64,000 bases of DNA. It comes from JAAFJT01 sp043744275. GTDB taxonomy: Bacteria > Bacteroidota > Bacteroidia > Chitinophagales > Saprospiraceae. The notes beneath the pieces were generated by a model. It had not been told where the DNA came from. It saw nothing but the letters and a program-made list of their open reading frames with translations, and did no database searches. The stretch covers positions 27,549-91,548 of the forward strand of contig JAYTUY010000077.1 of assembly GCA_043744275.1 (NCBI GenBank). Direction: 5' to 3'. Within the stretch, counting starts at the first letter, position 1; every line of letters starts with the position of its first letter. Shown here in pieces: positions 27,707 through 36,912 of the stretch. The position numbers and the translations under genes were made by a program.

Positions 27707-28873
27707 TTATAAATACCGCAACCATACTTTTTCAGGATGCGCTGCTTTATAACGACTGTACCACAAACATAGCGGATAAAGTACCGCCACAACCGTTAGC
27801 CAAATCGCATAAACACCCACCAAACCCACACCGCCACCTTGTTGCGGACGACCAAAACCGAAAGGCGCAAAATTCAAATCTGACCAATTAAAACCTTGAA
27901 AGAGCATTAAAATAAGCATAAGGCAATGTAAAACGTACCAATGAATGAGGTAATAAAACAAAGGTACTTTGCCATAAACGCATATTATTTGCATAAAACG
28001 GTTGGTTTTTCCATCAAAATAATAAAGAATAAGCATCGAAACGCCCAATGTAGCAGCAGTATAGAGTAGAGAAGGTGGGTATTTGCTAACGTTCATAAAC
28101 GATAAAATGGAATATGTCCAATGTTTTTGGGTATAATTCCACAACTGAGGGTCGCCATAAAGATTAAAGGTTCTTAAAACAACAAAAACTGCCAAAGCGG
28201 TGATGCCGACTGTTCCTAAAATTTTGCGGCGTTGGCTGTCTATCTGTAAAAAAAATTGACCTAAACCATAACCTGCCAACAAAATACCCAACCAAGGAAT
28301 AAGCGGATAATTGACAAAAAAGCTAAAATTGGGGCTGATTTGCCAAAAACTCACACGGAATAAATAACCCCAAATATAATGCAAAGGAGAGGTGTTTGGA
28401 AAATTGACGTTGGCTAAAAGGTCGTGTCCAAAAATGGTAATTAAACCCAACATGCCAATCGTTCGGGACGATAAACGTAATAAAAACGATAAAATAACCA
28501 AACCAAAACCAATTGCCGCAATGACTTGTGACATCAAAATACCAAAACTTATATCGAACCAAATACCGAAATTGACAATGGTAAACTCCAAAAAGATAAG
28601 CCACAAGCCCCTTGTGAGCAAAAAACGCCTCGCTACTGAGGGGTCATTTTGGCGTTGGAAAGACAGAAAAGCGGACACACCTGTCAGAAAAACAAAGGTC
28701 GGCGCACATAAATGCGTTATCCAGCGCGTGAAAAATAAGGCGGGTGTTGTGGTCGCCAAGTTGGTTGGGTCTTGGGTGAGCGCATCAACGTGCATGAGGT
28801 CGCGGGTGTGGTCGAGTGCCATGATGACCATGACTAAGCCGCGTAAGAAATCTATGGATTTGAGACGGTTCAT
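27707..28873 (-). CDS. DUF1624 / HGSNAT-like membrane acyltransferase family protein
   Basis: A 388-residue integral membrane protein with ten or so helices. It begins RLKSIDFLRGLVMVIMALDHTRDLMH, the family signature carrying the D..RG and DHTRD motifs of the heparan-alpha-glucosaminide N-acetyltransferase-related DUF1624 family. Later segments LCAPTFVFLTGVSAFL and VPLFYYLIHWYVLH fit too. It may move acyl groups across the inner membrane, but the substrate is unknown. Motif copy 28636 encodes NDPSVARRF in a cytosolic loop, and copy 28896 lies 16 bases upstream of the start. Confidence 0.85.
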   Translation of the reverse strand: MNRLKSIDFLRGLVMVIMALDHTRDLMHVDALTQDPTNLATTTPALFFTRWITHLCAPTFVFLTGVSAFLSFQRQNDPSVARRFLLTRGLWLIFLEFTIVNFGIWFDISFGILMSQVIAAIGFGLVILSFLLRLSSRTIGMLGLITIFGHDLLANVNFPNTSPLHYIWGYLFRVSFWQISPNFSFFVNYPLIPWLGILLAGYGLGQFFLQIDSQRRKILGTVGITALAVFVVLRTFNLYGDPQLWNYTQKHWTYSILSFMNVSKYPPSLLYTAATLGVSMLILYYFDGKTNRFMQIICVYGKVPLFYYLIHWYVLHCLMLILMLFQGFNWSDLNFAPFGFGRPQQGGGVGLVGVYAIWLTVVAVLYPLCLWYSRYKAAHPEKVWLRYL

Positions 28874-28913
28874 TTTTTCTTTTTTATTAAAAATACTGAG
28901 GGGGTATTACTCC

Positions 28914-29165
28914 TTATTTCAACCTTTCCAAAACGCCTTTTCGCTTCACAATATTTTTATAATCCCATTGAATCACAACCGATTTTTCGAGCCAACGGCG
29001 GAGGTCGTTTACATCAATTTGTTCTTTTGAAGTATAAAAAATGGATGCATCTTTAAACTTTCCACCTTTCACTTCTAAGGCTGTTTCCTCAAAACTTGCC
29101 CCACTCCAAAACATCAACCGCAGCCCTTTTTTCTGTTTGCTTGAATGGATGTCATTATTTTCTGA
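28914..29165 (-). pseudogene. 5'-truncated DUF1801-family gene remnant
   Basis: The frame reads SKQKKGLRLMFWSGASFEE onward and ends WLEKSVVIQWDYKNIVKRKGVLERLK, which is the C-terminal half of a common DUF1801 protein type. The start is missing: an in-frame stop (29166-29168) sits just upstream and the preceding DUF1440-like gene ends in the overlap. An internal TTG/ATG pair (29117/29114) might still start a 67-residue protein, but the fold would be half complete. Family assignment is from recognisable sequence; whether it is expressed is unknown. Confidence 0.7.
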
Positions 29166-29601
29166 TTATTTGATGTGAAAAATAAGCAATCGGCAAGCCG
29201 ATACAAACGATTAAAATACCCATTTGGGTGAAATCGTTGGATAAAGTTGAAGGTCTTGGCATAATTAAAGACATCGGCACAATGATTTTGTTCATCACAA
29301 ACCAAACGAAAATGCCATAAAACACGCCTGACAATTGCCAGTATTTGAATTGCTCAAATACTTTATAACCGACGAAAAAGTAAAAAACGGTGAACGCAAA
29401 AGCAATAAAATAGTGCAGCAAAAGCCCAATAGATGGCATAGCCGCGTGAGAAAAAGCGGTCTCCTTGCCAAAGAGACCGCTGGCGATGTATTGCAAAACG
29501 ATAGTCGGGTTTCCCCCACCTTTTAGCATAAAGTTGAGGATTGCGGCGGTAATGTCAAGTGTACCTGCCAATAAAGCTGTTTTTAGCAAAATATTTTTCA
29601 T
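29155..29601 (-). CDS. DUF1440/YagU-like integral membrane protein
   Basis: A 148-residue protein with four membrane helices. The pattern LAGTLDITAAILNFMLKGGGNPTIVLQYIASGLFG, then MPSIGLLLHYFIAFAFTVFYF and a C-terminal IGLPIAYFSHQIIRK, is typical for a small family of Bacteroidota membrane proteins near DUF1440. Function unknown. Together with the DUF1624 protein it forms a minus-strand run, downstream of an AraC-type regulator. Confidence 0.75.
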   Translation of the reverse strand: MKNILLKTALLAGTLDITAAILNFMLKGGGNPTIVLQYIASGLFGKETAFSHAAMPSIGLLLHYFIAFAFTVFYFFVGYKVFEQFKYWQLSGVFYGIFVWFVMNKIIVPMSLIMPRPSTLSNDFTQMGILIVCIGLPIAYFSHQIIRK

Positions 29602-29670
29602 AATAAATTGATTTTCAATGATTTATACCCCCTCAGTATTTTTGTTAGAACTCTCGCCTATTTATTTTAA

Positions 29671-30531
29671 CTACCGCCGATATTGCGTCGGGCTTATTTT
29701 ATATTTCTGTTTAAAAACCGTTGCAAAATACTCGCCCGTTGCAAAACCTGATGAAAAAGCAATGTCCGTAATGGGCATAGCTGTATTCCGCAGCAGCATT
29801 TCGCTGTGTTTCAATCGGATGCTTTGCAGATATTGAATGGGTGAAAATCCCGTAATTTTCTTAAAAATGCGGCTAAAATGAAACGGACTGACGCAACTAT
29901 ATGTCGAGATTTCTTGCAAGGATATATCCGCTGTAAAATTATTGTGAATATAGGCTTTGGCGTGCTCAACCGTTGGTAAGTGAAATTTTTTCAAAGCAGC
30001 ATCTATTTCAAAATCGTAAGTGTCGTTATTCACTATAGCCACAACATGATGCAACAATTCCATAACAAGGCAATCCATTTCTAATTTGCCCATAGTTCGT
30101 ATATTTTGCATAATTTGAAAATGCAAATACTCACATTCTGGATTGGCTTTCATCGTGAGTGATAACAGATTTTCATTGGCAAAGAAAAAACTGCTTTTAA
30201 GATTGAGGTCGTCAACAAATTGCTGATAAAAAGCATCAGTAAAGTTGAAAATGCTACATTCGCCACTCGACGGACGCAAACGATACTTGTAGTTCGGTTT
30301 TTCAATAATCATTTGCCCACTGTGCGTATCGTGTTGGTCTTTGTAATAATCAAATAAATACAGCCCTTTTTTGACATAAACCAAGCAAAAACAATCATTA
30401 AAACCCTTCAATCCTTCCTTTTCTTCCAAAAAATCAAATGCCCAATTCTTGATTTCATAAAAATCAGATTGAAACAAATAACTCAATGTGAGTCGATTGG
30501 CTTGGGTGAGGATATGTTTTTTATTGTTCAT
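29671..30531 (-). CDS. AraC family transcriptional regulator
   Basis: A 286-residue regulator. The N-terminal part (to about residue 150) is a cupin-like sensing domain. The C-terminal part carries two helix-turn-helix units: ADISLQEISTYSCVSPFHFSRIFKKITGFSPIQYL and AMPITDIAFSSGFATGEYFATVFKQKYKISPTQYRR. It is placed upstream of the membrane protein and DUF1801 genes on the same strand, so it may control them. Its effector is unknown. Motif copy 29630 is 41 bases after its stop. Confidence 0.93.
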   Translation of the reverse strand: MNNKKHILTQANRLTLSYLFQSDFYEIKNWAFDFLEEKEGLKGFNDCFCLVYVKKGLYLFDYYKDQHDTHSGQMIIEKPNYKYRLRPSSGECSIFNFTDAFYQQFVDDLNLKSSFFFANENLLSLTMKANPECEYLHFQIMQNIRTMGKLEMDCLVMELLHHVVAIVNNDTYDFEIDAALKKFHLPTVEHAKAYIHNNFTADISLQEISTYSCVSPFHFSRIFKKITGFSPIQYLQSIRLKHSEMLLRNTAMPITDIAFSSGFATGEYFATVFKQKYKISPTQYRR

Positions 30532-30740
30532 AAAAATCTATTTGAATGAAAATCATGAAACAAAAATGAGCGTATTTTCACCGCCAGACCTTTGAAATCT
30601 TGCTTTTTTTTGAACAAATAGTTTTGTTTTATTTTTTTGAACCCAGTAATACAGTCAATACCTTTTATAAATTACTGCATTTATTTTGAAGATGCAAGTA
30701 AGCAATTAAATAGCACTAACGACCTTTAAAATATCGTATA

Positions 30741-30839
30741 GACCTGTTGCGTGACGGCATTTATCCTTATTTTGTAGAGGTGGAATATTTGGATGGCGCG
30801 ATTGAATTGATTGAGGGTAGTATTACTTTGATGCGGTAG
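30741..30839 (+). pseudogene. Fragment of the 3' end of a T9SS type B sorting-domain gene
   Basis: This piece reads DGIYPYFVEVEYLDGAIELI and then EGSITLMR and stop, almost identical to the last codons of the large gene ending at 23647 (YPYYVEVEYLDGAVELIEGSITLMR). The DNA identity continues through the stop and into the motif (GAGACCCCCTCAGTATT at both sites), then ends. No start or upstream domain is present in the 449-base gap between the AraC gene and eno, so it is a remnant. Confidence 0.85.
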
Positions 30840-30911
30840 AGACCCCCTCAGTATTAATTCAAGAATCCCCATTATTTTCCAATAAAATTATTCTCAAAAG
30901 AAATGGAATTG

Positions 30912-30919
30912 TATATTTG
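30912..30919 (+). promoter_or_regulatory. Candidate -7 element for eno
   Basis: TATATTTG fits TAnnTTTG, 61 bases before the ATG of eno. I see no clear TTTG 19-21 bases upstream, so support is moderate only. Confidence 0.35.
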
Positions 30920-30979
30920 CGCGTCATTTCCAAATTAAACCACCTATTTTCCTACCAATTAATAAAAAAATAGAGCAAA

Positions 30980-32263
30980 ATGAGCGAAATCATTGATGTA
31001 AAAGCAAGAGAGATTTTAGATTCTCGCGGCAACCCAACTGTCGAAGTTGAAGTCATGACTGAGGGGGGCGCGATTGGCAGAGCCGCTGTACCGTCAGGTG
31101 CGTCAACTGGCACACACGAAGCAGTGGAGTTGCGCGATGGCGATAAAAAACGCTACCTCGGAAGAGGTGTTAGTAAAGCAGTGGCAAATGTCAATGACAT
31201 TATCTGTCATGAACTCATTGGCTTCGATGTTTTTGAACAAAGAGCCATTGATAAATTCATGAATGAGCTGGACGGCACACCCAACAAGGGTAAATTAGGC
31301 GCGAATGCCATCCTCGGCGTCTCTTTGGCTATCGCTAAAGCAGCGGCGAAGGAAAGCCGTCAACCGCTTTATCGCTACCTCGGTGGTGTGAATGCGCACG
31401 TGATGCCTGTGCCTCTCATGAATATTATGAACGGTGGCGAACATGCTGACAACAGCATTGATTTTCAAGAGTTTATGATTATGCCTTTGGCGGCGGATTC
31501 TTTCAAAGAGGCGTTGAGAATGGGCGTTGAAGTGTTCCACGCTTTGAAAGGTGTTTTGAAAAAGAAAGGTTACTCTACAAACGTCGGTGATGAAGGTGGT
31601 TTTGCGCCGAATATCAAAAGCAATGTTGAAGCCATCGAAACGGTTTTAGAGGCTATCAAAGCTGCCGGTTACAAGGCGGGTGAAGACATTATGATTGCGA
31701 TGGATGCGGCTGTGAGTGAATTATATGATGCTGAAACAGGTATGTATATTTTCAAAAAATCAGGCGGTGAAAAAATGAGTACCAACGATTTAGTCTCGTT
31801 TTGGACGGATTGGAGCAATAAATACCCTATTTTAAGCATCGAAGACGGCTTGGCTGAAGATGATTGGGATGGTTGGCAAGCATTGACTGCTGCTATTGGC
31901 GACCGTGTTCAATTGGTCGGTGATGATCTTTTCGTCACCAATGTTGATCGCCTTCAAAAAGGGATTGACAATGATATTGCTAATTCAATCTTGATTAAAG
32001 TTAATCAAATCGGTTCTCTTTCTGAAACAATTGATGCAGTAAACCTCGCTACTCGCAACGGTTACACGAGCATCATGAGCCATCGTTCAGGCGAAACAGA
32101 AGATACCACTATTGCTGATTTGGCAGTAGCATTGAATTGTGGACAAATCAAAACAGGCTCTGCAAGCCGCAGCGATCGGATAGCTAAATACAATCAATTG
32201 CTCCGCATCGAGGAGGAGTTAGGTTCAATGGCTATTTATCCAGGCAGAGCTTTATTGGGATAA
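30980..32263 (+). CDS. eno: Enolase
   Basis: Glycolytic enzyme converting 2-phosphoglycerate to phosphoenolpyruvate; 427 residues, full length. Conserved blocks are all present: AREILDSRGNPTVEVEV, AAVPSGASTG, GKLGANAILGVSLA, NGGEHADNSIDFQEFMIMP, VGDEGGFAPN, SIEDGLAEDDWDGW, LVGDDLFVTN, ILIKVNQIGSLSE, MSHRSGETEDT and IKTGSASRSDR. Catalytic Glu and Lys lie within these. Motif copy 31059 encodes TEGG at a site that is TESG or TETG in other enolases, so the motif has been fitted into a tolerant position of a core enzyme. Confidence 0.98.
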   Translation: MSEIIDVKAREILDSRGNPTVEVEVMTEGGAIGRAAVPSGASTGTHEAVELRDGDKKRYLGRGVSKAVANVNDIICHELIGFDVFEQRAIDKFMNELDGTPNKGKLGANAILGVSLAIAKAAAKESRQPLYRYLGGVNAHVMPVPLMNIMNGGEHADNSIDFQEFMIMPLAADSFKEALRMGVEVFHALKGVLKKKGYSTNVGDEGGFAPNIKSNVEAIETVLEAIKAAGYKAGEDIMIAMDAAVSELYDAETGMYIFKKSGGEKMSTNDLVSFWTDWSNKYPILSIEDGLAEDDWDGWQALTAAIGDRVQLVGDDLFVTNVDRLQKGIDNDIANSILIKVNQIGSLSETIDAVNLATRNGYTSIMSHRSGETEDTTIADLAVALNCGQIKTGSASRSDRIAKYNQLLRIEEELGSMAIYPGRALLG

Positions 32264-32280
32264 ATTTCTTTGTTAAATAG

Positions 32281-32317
32281 AAAAAAGGGCGAATTGGCAA
32301 GCAATTCGTCCTTTTTT
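32281..32317 (+). terminator. Rho-independent terminator after eno
   Basis: GGGCGAATTG (32287-32296) pairs with CAATTCGTCC (32302-32311; one G-T pair), followed by seven T and preceded by an A run. Motif copy 32329 lies just beyond it. Confidence 0.9.
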
Positions 32318-32398
32318 TATGCAAAATACTGAGGGGGTAAAACCGTAAAATCTAAAATTTTAAATGTAAAATGTAAAAGTTTAGAGTTGTAAAATAAC

Positions 32399-33739
32399 TC
32401 AAATCTTAGGCAACGACCACCCATTTTGATAATTGGCTTTAGTGAGTTTATTCGCCTCTTTATCATTCACAATTTGCTGTTTGCCCGCATCCCAAAAGAT
32501 TTTACGATTCACTCTGAAAGCAATATTGCCCAACGAAGCATTCAACGCCGTATTTTGAGCAATAGCAATATCGCAATTCGGTTTGGCTCTTGTTTTCATA
32601 CAATCCAAAAAGTTTTGAGTATGATAATCTAAGCCATTGCCTAATCCTTTTGTAAACGGCACAGCTTCCATGCGGAAACCTTTGGTATCGTTATAAGATT
32701 GCCTATCCTTTTCAGGAATCACTTCCCAACCGCTTCTGTCCACCACAAGCGTCCCATTATTGCCGATAAATGCCACGCCATGATCGCGTCCATAAGGTCC
32801 GCCATCAATGCCGTTCGCATGTTCCCAAATCATGGTGTAATCGTTGAATTCATAAATGGCTTGCAAAGTATCGGGCGTTTCCATCGCATTTTGAGAGCCG
32901 ACAAACTGCCCGCCTGATGCCATAACAGATTTCGGTCCTTGTGCTTTCATGCCATGCAACGCCATATCTATGATGTGAACACCCCAATCGGTCATCAAAC
33001 CGCCTGCATAATCCCAATACCAACGGAAATTGAAGTGAAAACGATTTTCATTAAAAGCCCGTTTAGGTGCAGGACCGAGCCACATATTATAGTCAACACC
33101 AGCTGGCGGCATCGAATCAGGCTTTGGCGGTATCGTTTTCATCCACCCTTGATACGCCCACGATTTGACGACTCGTATTTTACCCAATTTGCCCGACCAA
33201 ACGAAGTCAATCGCATCTTGCCAATGTTTATCGCTGCGTTGCCATTGCCCAACTTGCACTACTCGATTGTATTTACGCGCCGCCGCGAGCATGACATTGC
33301 ATTCCTCAATGGTTCTGCCCACAGGCTTTTCAACATACACATCCTTTCCTGCTTGGCAAGCATAAATCATCGGGAGCGCGTGCCAATGATCAGGCGTGGC
33401 GATGAGGACAGCGTCGATGTCTTTATTGTCCAATAATTTTCTGAAATCGCCATGAGTGGGCACTGTTTTACCCGTTGCTTTATTGATTTCACGGTTTCTA
33501 TCGTCCAAAACCTTTTGATCGACATCGCAAAGGGCTACGATTTCGATTTCAGGTTTTTTCATCATGGATTTTATCAGCGAACTGCCCATGCCTTTGACGC
33601 CGATGGCACCGATGCGAATTTTATCGCTCGGAGCTACAAAGCTGGTTTTGCCGAATATTCGAGAAGTGGGGAGCATACTGGCTAAGGCTGCACCGCCTGC
33701 GAGTTTGGAGGATTCATACAGAAATGTCCGTCTTTTCAT
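32399..33739 (-). CDS. Gfo/Idh/MocA family oxidoreductase with Tat-type signal
   Basis: A 446-residue NAD(P)-dependent sugar or inositol-type dehydrogenase. The N-terminus MKRRTFLYESSKLAGGAALASMLP is a twin-arginine-like signal (KRRTF), so the enzyme is probably exported to the periplasm. The Rossmann start IRIGAIGVKGMGSSLI is near residue 42, and the dinucleotide/active-site blocks DAVLIATPDHWHALPM and GKDVYVEKPVG follow. The substrate is unknown. It stands alone, convergent with eno. Confidence 0.92.
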   Translation of the reverse strand: MKRRTFLYESSKLAGGAALASMLPTSRIFGKTSFVAPSDKIRIGAIGVKGMGSSLIKSMMKKPEIEIVALCDVDQKVLDDRNREINKATGKTVPTHGDFRKLLDNKDIDAVLIATPDHWHALPMIYACQAGKDVYVEKPVGRTIEECNVMLAAARKYNRVVQVGQWQRSDKHWQDAIDFVWSGKLGKIRVVKSWAYQGWMKTIPPKPDSMPPAGVDYNMWLGPAPKRAFNENRFHFNFRWYWDYAGGLMTDWGVHIIDMALHGMKAQGPKSVMASGGQFVGSQNAMETPDTLQAIYEFNDYTMIWEHANGIDGGPYGRDHGVAFIGNNGTLVVDRSGWEVIPEKDRQSYNDTKGFRMEAVPFTKGLGNGLDYHTQNFLDCMKTRAKPNCDIAIAQNTALNASLGNIAFRVNRKIFWDAGKQQIVNDKEANKLTKANYQNGWSLPKI

Positions 33740-34238
33740 AATGATTATTTATGATTTTAGAATAGAATAATTTGATTTGAATAACGTGGTGAAGCTATGA
33801 AATTCAGATGAAAGTTTTGTATAAAAAAATGACCCCTCAGTATTTTATTTCAAAATAAAGTATTTGTCTAAAAAAAAGTCTTCTATGTAGTCAATTACAC
33901 AGCATTAATCGAATAACCAAGTACCATGTATTGCATAATACCTGTCATTAAAGTTATCTTTGCATTAAATATTACTGAAAAAACAATTTTCACCATCTTA
34001 AAAATAAAAAGTATGAAAGGTTATTTGATAAACCCACTCCTCATTTTGATAGAATATTGCTTATGTGAATAGCATTATTTTATCGAAAAAATCAAAGCAT
34101 TAGTCTTCTAAAATCAGTCATTTATCAGTTAAAATAAAAGAAAATGTAACCAAAATCTATCAAAATCCATCATACTAAACATCATCTACCAAATGAAAAC
34201 AATGCCTATTTTTTTAAATTAATCACCTAACTTTTGTC
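33740..34238 (+). promoter_or_regulatory. 499-base gap with a good Bacteroidota-type promoter at 33931-33962
   Basis: TTG at 33931-33933 and TATCTTTG at 33955-33962 are separated by 21 bases, matching the Bacteroidota promoter pattern. The next long gene begins only at 34239, some 277 bases later, so the transcript has a long leader or encodes a very small peptide (an ORF from ATG 34012 gives 19 residues). Motif copy 33833 also lies here. No structured RNA family recognised. Confidence 0.5.
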
Positions 34239-36677
34239 ATGAAAAAACTTTGCACGTTTATCGCCATCAGCCTATTGACACTTCACTTATTTGCACAAGG
34301 CACTCTTTCAGGTCGCATTATTGACCAATCGGGACAGCCTTTAGAGTATGTTACTGTCACTTTGCACCGCGCCAAAGATTCCCTTTTAGTGAAAGGGGCA
34401 CTCAGCGATGCCAGCGGAAAATACGATTTTACAGCCTTGAAAAATGGTTCGTACATCGTGATGGCTTCGCAAGTCGGCTTGAAAAAAATCTATTCGACTC
34501 CCCGCAGTATTTTAGATAATTCATTGACTGTCAATGATTTAAAGTTGACTGATGATGTCAAAACACTTGAGGCTGTGACTATTTCTGCTCAAAAACCATT
34601 TATCGAACATCAGATTGATAAGACTGTTGTAAACGTTGAAAACAGCATCGTTTCAGCAGGTTCAACGGCTTTGGAAGTGCTTGAAAAAGCACCAGGCGTG
34701 ATTGTTGACAACGAAGGCAAAATTACACTGAGGGGTAAGGACAATGTGCGCGTCATGGTGGATGGTAAGCCTTCGCAACTCTCTCAAGACCAGTTAGCCA
34801 ATTTGCTCCGCAACACCACTGCCAATATGATTCAAAAAGTGGAAATCATCACCAATCCATCTTCAAAATATGATGCGGCGGGCAATGCTGGTATCATCAA
34901 TATTGTGATGAAAAAAAACCAATTGTATGGCTTAAATGGTCAAGTGTCAAGCACGTATGGACAAGGTGTTTACTACAAAAATTTCAACAGCTTGAACCTC
35001 AATTACAGATATGCCAAATGGAATGTGTTTGGTTCATATAATTTCAATAATCGAGTGAATTTTAATACAAATGATATTTCACGACTTTTCCGCGCCGATA
35101 ATGGCAAGGGAGCAGTCACTGATTCGTTTGTGCAACATGCTTATAATCTTAATCCGTATATTTCACAAGCTTGGCGAGGTGGCGTTGATTATAATATTTC
35201 CAATAAAACAACCGTTGGCGTCTTATTTTCAGGCAATTTTGGCAATAGAAATAACAAAATCAAAGGGTTTTCAAAAGATAATATCACCACTATCTATGCA
35301 CCCAATGGCACTATCCGCTCGGAGGTACATACCAGAACGATGGAAGAGGATAAATGGAATGAGGTATCCGCCAATTTCAATATCAAACATACTTTCGATT
35401 CAACAGGTCGTGAAATGACATTTGATGCCGATAGCTATTCATTTGATACAGACAATCAACAAAATTTTGATGTCTCTTCAACAGGTGAAGCTAATGCCCT
35501 TCAACAAAACAATATTACGCGCAAGTTTGATATAAAATCTGCCAAGGTCGATTATACGCACCCCCTCAGTAAAAAAGCCAAATTTGAGGCAGGTGCGAAG
35601 TCAAGTTATGTCAATTCGGGCAATGATATAAAATTTTATAACATCGATGGTGGCACACGCACGTTAGATATGAACATTACAAATGATTTTCAATATGATG
35701 AAAATATAAATGCCGTATATGCCAGTTTGAATCATGAATTGAAAGGCGGTATCAGCTATCAAGTTGGTTTAAGAGCTGAAAATACGAATATAAAGGGCAA
35801 TCAAGTGACGACCGATACGAGTTTCACACGCCACTATACTGATCTTTTTCCGACGGCTTTTATTATGAAAAAATGGGGTGCGAAGGATAAACATGCAGTG
35901 AGAGTCTCTTACAGCCGCCGTATTGACCGTCCGAATTATGAAGATTTGAATCCTTTTCGTGAGTTTTTGGATAAATATACTTACGAGCAAGGCAACCCGA
36001 ACTTGACCCCTCAGTATTCCAACAACTTTGACCTCAGTTATACTTTTATGGGAGCTATGACGATTGGTGGAAATTATTCAAAAACCACTGATGCCATCAC
36101 TTTTACGGTGAAACAAGATGATGCTTTGAAGCAATCTTTTGTAACCAAACAAAATGTTGCCACGCTTCAAAATTATGGTTTCAACTTAAATATGCCAGTG
36201 CCTATTAAAAAATGGTGGAATGTGAATGCCAGTGCGAACTTCTTTGTCAACCGCTATCAAGGCGAGTTTTTAGGCTCTCAATTGGATTTAAAAATCCCTG
36301 TTTTGAACCTCAATATTCAAAATCGCTTCACATTGCCAAAGGATTGGTCGGCAGAATTGAGTGGTTGGTATGTGTCGAGAGCTTCTCAAGGGCTATTTAT
36401 TGGAGAGCCCATGTATGCCATCAATGCAGGCATTTCCAAGCAATTATTGGATAAAAAGCTCACTTTGCGCTTGAATGCTCAAGATATCTTCAGAACTCAA
36501 AAGTTTAGTGGCAGTCAAAAATATCAAAATTTAGATATAAAAGTGGGCAGCCGTTTTGAAAGCCAGCAAGTGCGCTTGACAGCCAGTTATCGTTTTGGCA
36601 ATCAGAAAGTACAACAAGCTCGCAGGAGAAGTGGGGGAGCAGATGATGAGAAAAATAGGATTCAGAAAAATGGGTAG
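34239..36677 (+). CDS. Outer-membrane beta-barrel receptor (TonB-receptor-like, OMP_b-brl type)
   Basis: An 812-residue outer-membrane protein. Signal peptide MKKLCTFIAISLLTLHLFAQ, carboxypeptidase-D regulatory-like domain (GTLSGRIIDQSGQPLEYVTVTL, about residues 21-105), plug domain (STALEVLEKAPGVIVDNEGKITLRGKDNVRVMVDGKPSQL ... YDAAGNAGIINIVMKK), then a long barrel. The C-terminal tail is basic and low-complexity (VQQARRRSGGADDEKNRIQKNG). It probably takes up a ligand with TonB energy. Motif copies encode LRGK (34728), HPLS (35562) and LTPQY (36007). A one-mismatch copy encodes TPRS near 34500. Confidence 0.9.
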   Translation: MKKLCTFIAISLLTLHLFAQGTLSGRIIDQSGQPLEYVTVTLHRAKDSLLVKGALSDASGKYDFTALKNGSYIVMASQVGLKKIYSTPRSILDNSLTVNDLKLTDDVKTLEAVTISAQKPFIEHQIDKTVVNVENSIVSAGSTALEVLEKAPGVIVDNEGKITLRGKDNVRVMVDGKPSQLSQDQLANLLRNTTANMIQKVEIITNPSSKYDAAGNAGIINIVMKKNQLYGLNGQVSSTYGQGVYYKNFNSLNLNYRYAKWNVFGSYNFNNRVNFNTNDISRLFRADNGKGAVTDSFVQHAYNLNPYISQAWRGGVDYNISNKTTVGVLFSGNFGNRNNKIKGFSKDNITTIYAPNGTIRSEVHTRTMEEDKWNEVSANFNIKHTFDSTGREMTFDADSYSFDTDNQQNFDVSSTGEANALQQNNITRKFDIKSAKVDYTHPLSKKAKFEAGAKSSYVNSGNDIKFYNIDGGTRTLDMNITNDFQYDENINAVYASLNHELKGGISYQVGLRAENTNIKGNQVTTDTSFTRHYTDLFPTAFIMKKWGAKDKHAVRVSYSRRIDRPNYEDLNPFREFLDKYTYEQGNPNLTPQYSNNFDLSYTFMGAMTIGGNYSKTTDAITFTVKQDDALKQSFVTKQNVATLQNYGFNLNMPVPIKKWWNVNASANFFVNRYQGEFLGSQLDLKIPVLNLNIQNRFTLPKDWSAELSGWYVSRASQGLFIGEPMYAINAGISKQLLDKKLTLRLNAQDIFRTQKFSGSQKYQNLDIKVGSRFESQQVRLTASYRFGNQKVQQARRRSGGADDEKNRIQKNG

Positions 36678-36698
36678 AAATAATAGACTTGTTGCTAT

Positions 36699-36803
36699 GG
36701 GAACGCGGATGACACGGATTAAGCTGATAAGCGCAGATTTTTTTAGATTTGAATGGAAAAAATCCGTGAAAATCAGCTTAATCCGCGTCATCTGCGTTCC
36801 CAT
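36699..36803. repeat. Long inverted repeat, 105 bases
   Basis: GGAACGCGGATGACACGGAT and the following TAAGCTGATAAGCGCAGATT on the left pair with the AATCCGTGAAAATCAGCTTA and ATCCGCGTCATCTGCGTTCC segments on the right. This type of repeat is common between Bacteroidota genes. It sits after the receptor gene and is followed by three copies of CAGCACATTA (about 36810-36840). Confidence 0.85.
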
Positions 36804-36912
36804 CACATTACAGCACATTACAGCACATTACAGCACATTAAAACAAGCCCAATATTGACATTATGTACAATGCGCCAGAGGTGCATAATATCGGTATTTA
36901 AAAAATAAAATT

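Noticed and set aside
28141..28152. Additional motif copy ACTGAGGG
   Set aside because: Only three G follow; counted as chance within the DUF1624 gene.
28392..29030. 212-residue plus-strand frame
   Set aside because: Antisense shadow of the DUF1624 gene and the DUF1801 remnant; lysine-rich with no recognisable domain.
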